From DAIOGN01 sp036745245 (GTDB lineage: Bacteria; Zixibacteria; MSB-5A5; JAUVRN01): a stretch of DNA of 27,430 bases. Positions within the stretch are counted from its first letter, which is position 1, and every line of letters starts with the position of its first letter. A program made the translations under genes and the position numbers. The stretch lies in NCBI GenBank assembly GCA_036745245.1, contig DAIOGN010000031.1, forward strand, positions 1 through 27,430, read 5' to 3'. Shown in pieces: positions 1 through 6,164 of this stretch. The notes beneath the pieces were generated by a model, which was given only the letters and a program-made list of their open reading frames with translations, did not search any database and was not told the DNA's origin.

Positions 1-45
1 GCCGGTTCAACCGATTCAGTCACACAATTCACTGGAGGGTTTGTC

Positions 46-1254
46 ATGAAAGCCGCAGTTGTTTCACTCGCGTGCCTCGCGATCGTCGCCATAGGGTGCG
101 GCGGAGGCGGAGGCGGAGATTCGGGCAAGATCGCCGCGAATTCACAGGCTGTGCCTGCAGTTGCCACGCAGGATAATCTCGATCCCGAAATCGTAAGCTC
201 GGGTGTGCAGGATGTCGATGTGTCCGGCGCGCAGCCGGCGGAAAGTGTGTACACGCCTTCCCCTGCTGGCGTGGTTGAACTTCTCAAACAGGGTGACACT
301 CTCTGGTTCGCCGGGTCCTCCGGCCTGGTGGCCAACACGCTGTACCACTACCAAGTGAAATCGCGGGACGCGGCTGGCAATCTGGCCACCTCCGGCGACT
401 TCACCTTCACGACGGCCGCGGCGACCGATACGACGGCGCCGACTGTTTCGAATATCCTGGCGGGAGGAANNNNNNNNNNCTGGGTCGCCGGGTCCTCCGG
501 CCTGGTGGCCAACACGCCTCTCGGCGCACAATCTCTGAAAGACGAGCCGGTCTCGGCAGCCATCTACTTCGCCAACCGACTGTGGATAGCGACGGAGGGG
601 GCGCTATCCACGGCGGATGGCCTGGTATCCATCGTTCCCGAGTTCGCCACGGCGTTCACCACGCTGGCGGTATTCGGGGACGAACTGTATGCCGGGACCG
701 ACGGCAATGGAGTGTGGAAGCTTGCGGCCGGACAGCTGGTGCCGGTGTCTGAAGACTGGCACGTGAAGGATCTGGCCGCAACGGAGACCGCCCTGTACGC
801 GGCCACCGACAAGGGTCTCTTCAGCTACCAGGTTGACAGGTGGAGGGCCCGGAAGCTGGACGATACGTCCACAGCTCTTCTGAGCCCGACCGTGCTGTAC
901 GCACGCCATCCGTACCTGTATGTGGGGACGGAATCTGATCTGCTTCGCTTCGACGGCGGTCGCTGGGAGCAGTTCGGACTCACGGATGGCGTGACCGCGC
1001 TTGGATGGCACGATGCGATGCTTTACGTAGCATCCGCCGCCGGTGCACTCTTCGCCTTCGACGGCAAATCCCCGGTGACGGTGCCGTCGCCGTCCGCGGG
1101 TGCCATCACTGCGCTACTGCGCTTCGATGGCAGATTGCATGTGGCCACCGAGAACGGCGTGTATCGCCTGCGGCACGGCCGCTTTGAAAAGATCGACCTG
1201 GAAGTTCCTGCCGAAAGTGAACCCAAACACGAGCCGATCGCTTTCCTCCTGTAG
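46..1254 (+). CDS. Exported beta-propeller lipoprotein, probably chimeric at an assembly gap
   Basis: The N-terminus has a Lys, a hydrophobic stretch and Cys18 followed by a glycine run (AIGCGGGGGG), which resembles a lipoprotein signal, although Ala at -3 is not ideal. The part after about residue 160 repeats short units of the type LYVGTESDLLRFDGGRWEQF, each pairing a Leu-Tyr-Val/Ala-Gly/Ala-Thr strand with a following strand. This matches two-component-regulator-type (Reg_prop) or WD-like propeller blades. Residues about 99-141 instead look like the end of a fibronectin type III domain (LYHYQVKSRDAAGN). A 10-N gap follows directly, and then a second copy of a 33-bp sequence that also precedes the FnIII part. 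The start is ATG 46 with GGAGGG at 34-39. The frame stays open across the gap only if the true gap is 1 mod 3. Function unknown; presumably a surface or periplasmic protein. Confidence 0.75.
   Translation: MKAAVVSLACLAIVAIGCGGGGGGDSGKIAANSQAVPAVATQDNLDPEIVSSGVQDVDVSGAQPAESVYTPSPAGVVELLKQGDTLWFAGSSGLVANTLYHYQVKSRDAAGNLATSGDFTFTTAAATDTTAPTVSNILAGGXXXXWVAGSSGLVANTPLGAQSLKDEPVSAAIYFANRLWIATEGALSTADGLVSIVPEFATAFTTLAVFGDELYAGTDGNGVWKLAAGQLVPVSEDWHVKDLAATETALYAATDKGLFSYQVDRWRARKLDDTSTALLSPTVLYARHPYLYVGTESDLLRFDGGRWEQFGLTDGVTALGWHDAMLYVASAAGALFAFDGKSPVTVPSPSAGAITALLRFDGRLHVATENGVYRLRHGRFEKIDLEVPAESEPKHEPIAFLL
308..517 (+). repeat. 33-bp direct repeat (308-340 and 485-517) flanking FnIII segment and gap
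   Basis: Positions 308-340 and 485-517 are identical over 33 bases. Extending to 303-340 against 480-517 gives 37 of 38 matches. The repeat encodes AGSSGLVANT in the same frame in both copies. The 10-N gap lies just before the second copy. Such a pattern can be a true internal duplication, but it is also what an assembler leaves when it crosses between two loci sharing a k-mer-length sequence. Confidence 0.85.
470..479. other. Assembly gap (10 N)
   Basis: Ten N lie inside the propeller lipoprotein gene. All four gaps in the window are exactly 10 N, so the length is a placeholder rather than a measurement. Confidence 0.98.
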
Positions 1255-1280
1255 GCAACGGCAGGCTCAACCGGTCGTGA

Positions 1281-1305
1281 AGGCCCCCGAAAGGGGCCTT
1301 TTTTT
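1281..1305 (+). terminator. Rho-independent terminator after the propeller gene
   Basis: AGGCCCC (1281-1287) pairs perfectly with GGGGCCT (1293-1299) around the loop CGAAA. A run of seven T (1299-1305) follows. It lies 27 nt after the stop codon, so it should end the propeller-gene transcript before the iscA promoter. Confidence 0.9.
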
Positions 1306-1361
1306 GTTCGGCAAACGTATGATGGCCCGCCAAACGCCCGATTCTCAACGGCCCCAGTGAA

Positions 1362-1390
1362 TTGACAGATTTGACCTTTGTGGGTATACT
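1362..1390 (+). promoter_or_regulatory. Sigma-70-type promoter for the iscA-DUF2480 operon
   Basis: TTGACA at 1362-1367 and TATACT at 1385-1390 are separated by 17 nt, close to the sigma-70 consensus (6/6 and 5/6). The predicted transcription start is near 1397, which gives a leader of about 44 nt before the iscA ATG. Confidence 0.8.
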
Positions 1391-1399
1391 AAGATGAAG

Positions 1400-1417
1400 G
1401 GCCGGCGGGAGCCGGCC
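1400..1417 (+). promoter_or_regulatory. GNRA-capped hairpin in the iscA leader
   Basis: GGCCGGC (1400-1406) pairs perfectly with GCCGGCC (1411-1417) around GGGA, a GNRA tetraloop. It begins a few nucleotides after the predicted transcription start. It could stabilise the 5' end of the mRNA or bind a regulator. There is no T-tract, so it is not a terminator. Confidence 0.5.
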
Positions 1418-1440
1418 GAAATCATCGCAAAGGCAAGGAT

Positions 1441-1764
1441 ATGATCACTGTAACAGATACGGCAGTAAAGCAGATCAAACGGCTTCAGGAAGATCAGGGG
1501 CTGAAAGACGTTCCGTTGCGCGTGGGCGTGTCCGGCGGTGGATGCTCCGGACTCCAGTACGCCATGAACTTCGACAAGGTCACCAACCCCAACGACCAGA
1601 CCTTCGAGTTCGACGGCATCAAGGTGGTGTGCGACCCCAAGGCCTACCTGTACCTCAACGGCATCACGCTCGACTACACCACCGACATGCTGGGCGGCGG
1701 GTTCAAGTTCGTCAACCCGAATGCCGCGCGCGAATGCGGCTGCGGGCAGTCCTTCACGACCTGA
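1441..1764 (+). CDS. iscA: A-type iron-sulfur cluster carrier (IscA/ErpA/SufA family)
   Basis: This 107-residue protein has the HesB/IscA fold pattern. GGGCSGLQY carries the first ligand (Cys35), and the C-terminal ECGCGQSF carries the two others (about Cys99 and Cys101), giving the canonical C-Xn-C-G-C set. Family members receive an Fe-S cluster on a scaffold and pass it to apoproteins in the cytoplasm. The length is normal for the family. ATG 1441 has a weak purine-rich AAGG just upstream. The gene starts an operon with a DUF2480 gene 6 nt downstream. No iscS, iscU or suf genes are in the window. Which A-type subgroup it belongs to cannot be decided from sequence alone. Confidence 0.95.
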   Translation: MITVTDTAVKQIKRLQEDQGLKDVPLRVGVSGGGCSGLQYAMNFDKVTNPNDQTFEFDGIKVVCDPKAYLYLNGITLDYTTDMLGGGFKFVNPNAARECGCGQSFTT

Positions 1765-1770
1765 GCGTAC

Positions 1771-2016
1771 TTGTACGTCATTGACATGGCCGATTTCGCG
1801 GATGCCGGCTTAATCCGCGAGCGCTCATTCGCACAGAAGCTCTCTGAGTTCAACCCCGAGGACTTTCGGGGACAAGAGGTGTTCATCAAGGGCTGCGCCG
1901 GCATGCCCATTCCCACCTGGGCGTTCATGATGGTGGCCGCGCGCGCAGCGCAGACGGCCGACCTCGTGACCTTCGGTGAGGAAGCCGCACCCATGGTGGT
2001 GTTCGAACGGAAGTGA
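1771..2016 (+). CDS. DUF2480-like protein
   Basis: Eighty-one residues. The pattern VIDMADFADAGLIRERSF followed by VFIKGCAGMPIPTWAFMMVA and a final VTFGEEAAPMVVF resembles the core of DUF2480 proteins, known mainly from Bacteroidetes and often found beside Fe-S assembly genes. It is shorter than typical members, which carry an N-terminal extension. TTG 1771 is preferred over ATG 1786 because the VID residues before Met6 match the family pattern. It lies 6 nt after iscA and so is likely translationally coupled. Cys42 could be a ligand, which is inference. Function is unknown, and a role in Fe-S maturation is suggested only by context. Confidence 0.7.
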   Translation: MYVIDMADFADAGLIRERSFAQKLSEFNPEDFRGQEVFIKGCAGMPIPTWAFMMVAARAAQTADLVTFGEEAAPMVVFERK

Positions 2017-2025
2017 CAGTTCAAG

Positions 2026-2109
2026 AAAAAGGGGCCAGCACACTTTTCCGTCTGGGCCGAGTCGAGCGAGTTGGCTCCTGATTCGGAAAAGTGTGCTGGC
2101 CCCTTTTTT
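2026..2109 (+). repeat. Long perfect inverted repeat (25-bp arms), REP-like, also a terminator
   Basis: Positions 2026-2050 and 2084-2108 are exact reverse complements (25 of 25), around a 33-nt loop. The arms contain GGGGCCAGCACACTTTT. The right arm ends in a T run (2104-2109), so the element should terminate the iscA-DUF2480 transcript. The left arm starts with A5, so it would also work in the other direction. Arms this long with little loop constraint resemble repetitive extragenic palindromes more than an ordinary terminator. Confidence 0.85.
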
Positions 2110-2136
2110 CCCATTTGTTTCCCCAGAGGAGGTAGC

Positions 2137-3195
2137 GTGACGGCTGCGGAAGAATCCTGCCGCATCACGAAGTTCGCGCATTCGGGCGGTTGAGCCGGTA
2201 AAGTAGGTCCGGCGGACCTCACGGAAATCATGCAGAACCTGGATGTGCCTGTGGATCCGCGAGTAGTGGTAGGGATTCGCACGTCTGACGATGCCGGGGT
2301 GATGGAGATTCCCGGCACCGACCAGGTGCTCATTCAGACTGTCGATTTCATCACACCCGTGTGCGACGATCCGTACCTATTCGGCCGCGTGGCGGCTGCC
2401 AATTCGCTGTCGGACATCTACGCCATGGGCGGAAGGCCGATCTCTGCCCTCAACGTATGCTGTTTTCCGCACAAGGGGCCCACGAAGGAACAATACGCCG
2501 AGATTCTGCGCGGGGGTCTTGATGTACTCAAGGAGTCGGGTACGGCGCTCCTCGGTGGCCAGACGGTGAAGAACGAAGAGATCAAGTACGGCATGGCCGT
2601 CACGGGCCTGGCACTCAAGAGTGAACTCACGCCCAACTCGGGCGCGCGCGCGGGCGATGTGCTGATTCTCACCAAGCCGATCGGTACGGGCGTGCTCATT
2701 GGCGGCGTAAAGTCGGGCGCCGTACCCGAAGCTGTACTCATGCGCGCGGTCCGCAAGATGGCGGAGTTGAACCGCGCCGCCTGCGAGGCCATGGTCGCCG
2801 CCGGCTGCAAGGGCGCCACGGATGTCACCGGCTTCGGCCTGGCAGGTCACGGCTGGGAAATAGCCAACGCCTCCGGCGTACGCCTGGTGTTTGAGGCGTC
2901 GAAGGTCCCCGTGTATGCCGAAGCGGAAGCCCTGCTCGTCGAACGGGTGCGCAAAGGCGAACTACCCGAAACGCCTGACTGGGCTCAGGGGACCGTGGAA
3001 ACATCTCCTGAGGTGTCCCCCGCGAGGCGCCATCTGTTTGCCGATCCGCAGACTTCGGGCGGGTTACTGATCGCCGTGTCGCAGGCGAAGGCGGCAGCCC
3101 TCCTCTCCGACCTGCGCGTTCGCGGTGTAGCCGACGCCGTCGTGGTGGGACGGGCGGAAGCGGCCACCACACCGACGATACAGATCCTCCCCTGA
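2137..3195 (+). CDS. selD: Selenophosphate synthetase containing selenocysteine (in-frame TGA)
   Basis: Makes selenophosphate from selenide and ATP (selenide, water dikinase). The frame from GTG 2137 has a strong AGGAGG at 2127-2132 and reads ITKFAHSGG, TGA (2191-2193), AGKVGPADL. This is the family's N-terminal motif, with Sec19 in place of the catalytic Cys and Lys22 three residues later, as in E. coli Cys17/Lys20. Later motifs: SDDAG (metal/ATP), TVDFITPV, FGRVAAANSLSDIYAMGG, GGQTVKN, TDVTGFGLAGH and DPQTSGG. The length is 352 residues, normal for SelD. If translation began at ATG 2230 it would lose the whole catalytic loop. The upstream palindrome separates it from the iscA operon, and the HAD gene follows. 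A dead pseudogene is unlikely because the rest is fully conserved. Confidence 0.9.
2191..2224 (+). promoter_or_regulatory. Sec UGA codon with candidate bacterial SECIS hairpin
   Basis: Directly after the TGA, AGGTCC (2205-2210) pairs perfectly with GGACCT (2214-2219) around the loop GGC. CCG (2195-2197) can pair with CGG (2222-2224) as a lower stem. The loop begins 17 nt after the UGA and starts with G. That fits the published bacterial SECIS rules as I recall them: a hairpin soon after UGA with a G among the first two loop bases. An alternative pairing GCCGG (2194-2198) with CCGGC (2209-2213) exists. SelB binding is inferred. Confidence 0.65.
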
Positions 3196-3242
3196 CCCTT
3201 TCCCCTTGCGGTAAACTTTCGGTGCCGCCTACATATCCGTCC

Positions 3243-3914
3243 ATGTGTGCCGCGAAATCCTGGGATGTGCTCACGTTCGACTGCTACGGCACCCTGATCG
3301 ATTGGGAAGAGGGCATCGGCAGCGCGTTTGTTGAGGCAGCCACCCGCTCGGGCGTGCACATCGACCGTGAAGACGCCCTGCGTGCGTATGCTCAGAAGGA
3401 ACCGCAGGTGGAGGACGCCCCGTACCAGAGTTACAGGTCCGTCCTGCAAGCCTCCGCGGCACGCACCGCCACAAGCCTCGGCTGGAAGCTCGACGAAGCA
3501 GACGCAGAGTTTTTGCCCCGGAGTCTTCCGTTCTGGCGGCCATTCGACGACACAAACGCGGCGCTCCTGAGCCTGAAGCGATCCGGTCTGGAACTGGGCA
3601 TCCTCTCCAACATCGACGACGACCTCCTGCGCGAGACCCTCAAACATTTCGCGGTGTCGTTTGATTTCACCATCACGGCCCAGCAGGTGGGCTCGTACAA
3701 GCCGCACCACGCGCACTTCGAGACCGCTCGACGCAAGCTGAGCGGCCGGCGCTGGCTTCACTGTGCGCAGAGCTACTTTCACGACGTCGTGCCGGCGGCG
3801 TCCCTGGGCATTCCGGTGGCGTGGATCAATCGTAAGCAGGAGACGCCTTCGGGCGCGGCGAGGCCGAACTTGGAGTTCGCCAACCTCCAGCAACTTGCAC
3901 AACATCTAACCTGA
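3243..3914 (+). CDS. HAD-family hydrolase, haloacid dehalogenase type II-like
   Basis: The HAD motifs are in order: DCYGT (motif I, nucleophile Asp with a second-acid position), ILSNID (motif II Ser), SYKPHH (motif III Lys) and SYFHDVVPAASLGIPVAWINR (motif IV Asp). The cap region lies between motifs I and II (residues about 16-95), as in L-2-haloacid dehalogenases. The actual substrate, a haloacid or a phosphate ester, cannot be told. ATG 3243 is chosen because it leaves the usual short lead into DCYGT. A GTG at 3222 would add seven residues but sits 4 nt after a possible -10 box (TAAACT, 3212-3217). No Shine-Dalgarno sequence is evident. It follows selD by 47 nt. Confidence 0.85.
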   Translation: MCAAKSWDVLTFDCYGTLIDWEEGIGSAFVEAATRSGVHIDREDALRAYAQKEPQVEDAPYQSYRSVLQASAARTATSLGWKLDEADAEFLPRSLPFWRPFDDTNAALLSLKRSGLELGILSNIDDDLLRETLKHFAVSFDFTITAQQVGSYKPHHAHFETARRKLSGRRWLHCAQSYFHDVVPAASLGIPVAWINRKQETPSGAARPNLEFANLQQLAQHLT

Positions 3915-3923
3915 CACGGTCGG

Positions 3924-3938
3924 TAGAATTACACTTTG
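3924..3938 (+). promoter_or_regulatory. Possible -10 box placing the DUF1015 start at the mRNA 5' end
   Basis: TAGAAT (3924-3929) matches the -10 consensus at 5 of 6 positions and lies 6 nt before TTG 3936. If it is used, the mRNA would begin at or within 1-2 nt of the start codon. I see no convincing -35 at a normal distance, so confidence is low. Confidence 0.3.
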
Positions 3939-5174
3939 GACATCAAGGCTCTTCGCGGACTGCGGTACGACACGTCACGCACCAAATCGCTTGCCAGCGT
4001 GGTGTCGCCGCCTTACGACATGTACGACGACGAAATGCAGGCTGCGGCGTATGCGCAGTCTCCTCATCACTTCGTGCGTATAATCCTCCCGCGTGAATCC
4101 GATCCCTATCAGGCCTCGGCCTCCACGCTCAAGGACTGGACACTCAAGGGCATTCTCAAGCAGGAGAGTTCGCCCGCGATCTATCCGTACTCGCAACTGT
4201 ACATGGAGCCGCGCGGCAAAACGCGCGTGCGTCATGGATTCCTGGCCCTCGTAAAACTCACGCCGCACGAATCGGGCCCGGTGTACCCTCACGAGCGGAC
4301 GCTGGCGAAACCTCTCGAAGACCGCCTCAAGATGATGCGGGCCACGCAGGCCGACCTAGAGCCCATCTTCCTGACGTTCACCGATCCGAACGGCACCGTG
4401 AGCGAATTGCTCGACCACGTGCACACGCGCAAGCCGGAGGCTGCGGTTCCGGATCTGGACGGCCACGAACACCGCATGTGGGTGCAGACGGAACTGTCGT
4501 GGATCAGCAAGCTCGTGGATCTGCTCAAGCCACTGGAAGCAGTGATCGCCGACGGCCACCACCGTTACAAGGCGGCGCTTCACTACGCCGACGAGTTGAA
4601 GGCGGGCGACGACCATCCGGCGCGCTGGAAACTCGCCGCCTTCTTCCCGGCCTTCGAAGACAACGTGACGGTGCTTCCCATCCATCGCGTGGTGGAGAAC
4701 TGGCCGGACGGAGCCGATGCCGGAAAATTCTTCAACATTAACGGGATGCAGTTCTGGCGCCCCGAGGACGCCGAGCACGCCGTGGGCCACACGCCGGGTA
4801 CACTGGGCCACTACTCGCGACAGGATGGCACCGAAGTATGGGCCTACAAGCAGGGCGCCGCACAGGTGTGGGACGGGCAGCCGTCCGACACCTACAAAAA
4901 GCTGCCCACGGCGGCGTTCGAAGCGTCGGTGATGCGCGGACTGCTTGGCTTAACGCCCGACGACATCATGCAGAAGAAGGGCGTGAGCTTCGTAAAATCG
5001 GTGAGCGAAGCGAAGCGACTGATCTGGGCCGGCCACAAGCGGGCCTTTTTCCTGCCGCCCACGCGCGTGGAAGACATCATCGCCACGGCCAGGAAAGGCG
5101 AGGTCATGCCGCAGAAGAGCACGTACTTCTACCCCAAGGTGTTGTCGGGGCTGGTGGCGTACCCGCACAAGTAG
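3936..5174 (+). CDS. DUF1015 family protein
   Basis: The 412 residues match the family's usual length and landmarks: LRGLRYD at the N-terminus, VVSPPYD (22-28), VYPHERTLAKPLEDRL (about 116-131), IADGHHRYKAAL (about 204-215) and the C-terminal MPQKSTYFYPKVLSGLV. DUF1015 proteins are sometimes annotated as SerC-like or HTH-containing, but no activity is established. The conserved DGHHRY motif suggests a catalytic or metal site (inference). TTG 3936 is the start because the family begins directly before RxLRYD and no nearby ATG or GTG is in frame. There is no Shine-Dalgarno sequence, and a -10-like TAGAAT lies 6 nt upstream. The next gene is convergent. Confidence 0.9.
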   Translation: MDIKALRGLRYDTSRTKSLASVVSPPYDMYDDEMQAAAYAQSPHHFVRIILPRESDPYQASASTLKDWTLKGILKQESSPAIYPYSQLYMEPRGKTRVRHGFLALVKLTPHESGPVYPHERTLAKPLEDRLKMMRATQADLEPIFLTFTDPNGTVSELLDHVHTRKPEAAVPDLDGHEHRMWVQTELSWISKLVDLLKPLEAVIADGHHRYKAALHYADELKAGDDHPARWKLAAFFPAFEDNVTVLPIHRVVENWPDGADAGKFFNINGMQFWRPEDAEHAVGHTPGTLGHYSRQDGTEVWAYKQGAAQVWDGQPSDTYKKLPTAAFEASVMRGLLGLTPDDIMQKKGVSFVKSVSEAKRLIWAGHKRAFFLPPTRVEDIIATARKGEVMPQKSTYFYPKVLSGLVAYPHK

Positions 5175-5262
5175 ACTGCGGTCTGCCCCTGGCCTAAAGC
5201 GACGAGGTCGGACATTGCAACCCCACAGCCGGGCCAATCCACGCCATCGAATTCGGTGGGAA

Positions 5263-5288
5263 TGGGACGCCTCCGACGCGGCGCCCCA
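5263..5288. terminator. Candidate hairpin between convergent genes
   Basis: TGGGACGCC (5263-5271) pairs with GGCGCCCCA (5280-5288) except for one A/C mismatch. The hairpin sits between the converging DUF1015 and beta-barrel genes. Neither strand has a good T-tract, so it may be a transcription barrier rather than a true intrinsic terminator. Confidence 0.3.
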
Positions 5289-5304
5289 TCAGTGAAACGG
5301 GATC

Positions 5305-5931
5305 CTAGTTAAACGTTACGCTGAATCTCACCCCGTAGTTGGTTCCTGTAAAGTTTGGATCTATTGAAGCGTCGGGTATGCTGTGATACCCAAAGACGAG
5401 AGCGCCTCCCAGGCCCCATTTGCGGCCGACCCACCACTCCTTACCGAGTGAAGCATCTATGGCAATTCCCGCGTCACTATCAGAATCATCGGCGGTAAGG
5501 GTTCCCGAGCCCACCGAGCCTGACAGGTAGACGTTGGCCGGCATGATATAGTAGGTGAAGCCGCCTCCGATGACGCTCAAGCCGAAATCTCCGTCGATCG
5601 AACCGAAGTCCTGGCCATCGATTTCTGCATCCGGGTTGGACACAAACCAGCCCCAGAGAGTGCCGTGCAATGCCAGATTGGGCGCGATCATTGCACCGAC
5701 GGCAAAATTGTAATCGCCACTGGTGCCTGAAAACTTCAGTTGATCGAACAGGCCGCCCGTCGCAGCGGACACCCCCGTGATCTCTGTGCTCGCAAATCCG
5801 CCGCCCACCGACATCCGCAGAAAGAAACCCCCGATGTGATCTCTGTCGCCCGCGACTGCCGACCCTGCCGAGACCAGGGTGACAAGAGCAAGAACTGCCC
5901 AGCGGGTTACCATCGTTCCAGGATTACGCAT
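5305..5931 (-). CDS. Outer-membrane beta-barrel protein
   Basis: 208 residues with a signal peptide (Lys-free n-region with Arg, hydrophobic core about residues 8-25, cleavage after AVA near residue 28). The mature part alternates hydrophobic and polar or aromatic residues in short strands separated by Asp/Asn/Gly turns (FFLRMSVGGGFA, YNFAVGAMIAPNLALHGTLWGWFVS, GLSVIGGGFTYYIM, VYLSGSVGSG, WGLGGALVFGYHS), and ends YGVRFSVTFN. This is the pattern of an 8-strand OmpA/OmpX-like barrel. ATG 5931 has AGGAGG about 9 nt upstream. It is last in the minus-strand series, 233 nt after the transmembrane kinase. The ligand or role is unknown. Confidence 0.85.
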   Translation of the reverse strand: MRNPGTMVTRWAVLALVTLVSAGSAVAGDRDHIGGFFLRMSVGGGFASTEITGVSAATGGLFDQLKFSGTSGDYNFAVGAMIAPNLALHGTLWGWFVSNPDAEIDGQDFGSIDGDFGLSVIGGGFTYYIMPANVYLSGSVGSGTLTADDSDSDAGIAIDASLGKEWWVGRKWGLGGALVFGYHSIPDASIDPNFTGTNYGVRFSVTFN

Positions 5932-6164
5932 TACGAGTCTCCTCCTGTGAGATATGTGTGGTTGTCCGCTCTTTCAACAAACTACGCGCCGGTCGCTTTG
6001 CAAGGTGGACCGTGCCTGCACCAACTCTACCGGAAGCGATCTCTCAGAGCTTTACGATTCGCGTCTTGTGTCATAGGGGTCAAGGGTGTTCCGCGGGGTC
6101 AAGCCGACCGGGCAGGCACCGGTGCATGTGGAGATTGTGGGGAAGCGTGTTCTACGCGCGACGC

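Noticed and set aside
1762..1776. The iscA TGA stop is in frame with the DUF2480 gene, so Sec readthrough could give a fusion.
   Set aside because: IscA proteins normally end right after CGCG-SF as here, and no SECIS-like hairpin at the right distance follows. The short CGTAC/GTACG repeat (1766-1777) has a 2-nt loop and cannot form a proper stem-loop.
6076..6103. Two GGGGTCAAG direct repeats (6076-6084, 6095-6103) in the kinase to beta-barrel spacer.
   Set aside because: They share GGGGTC with the REP-like core but are only 9 bases long and not palindromic, so chance is a fair explanation.
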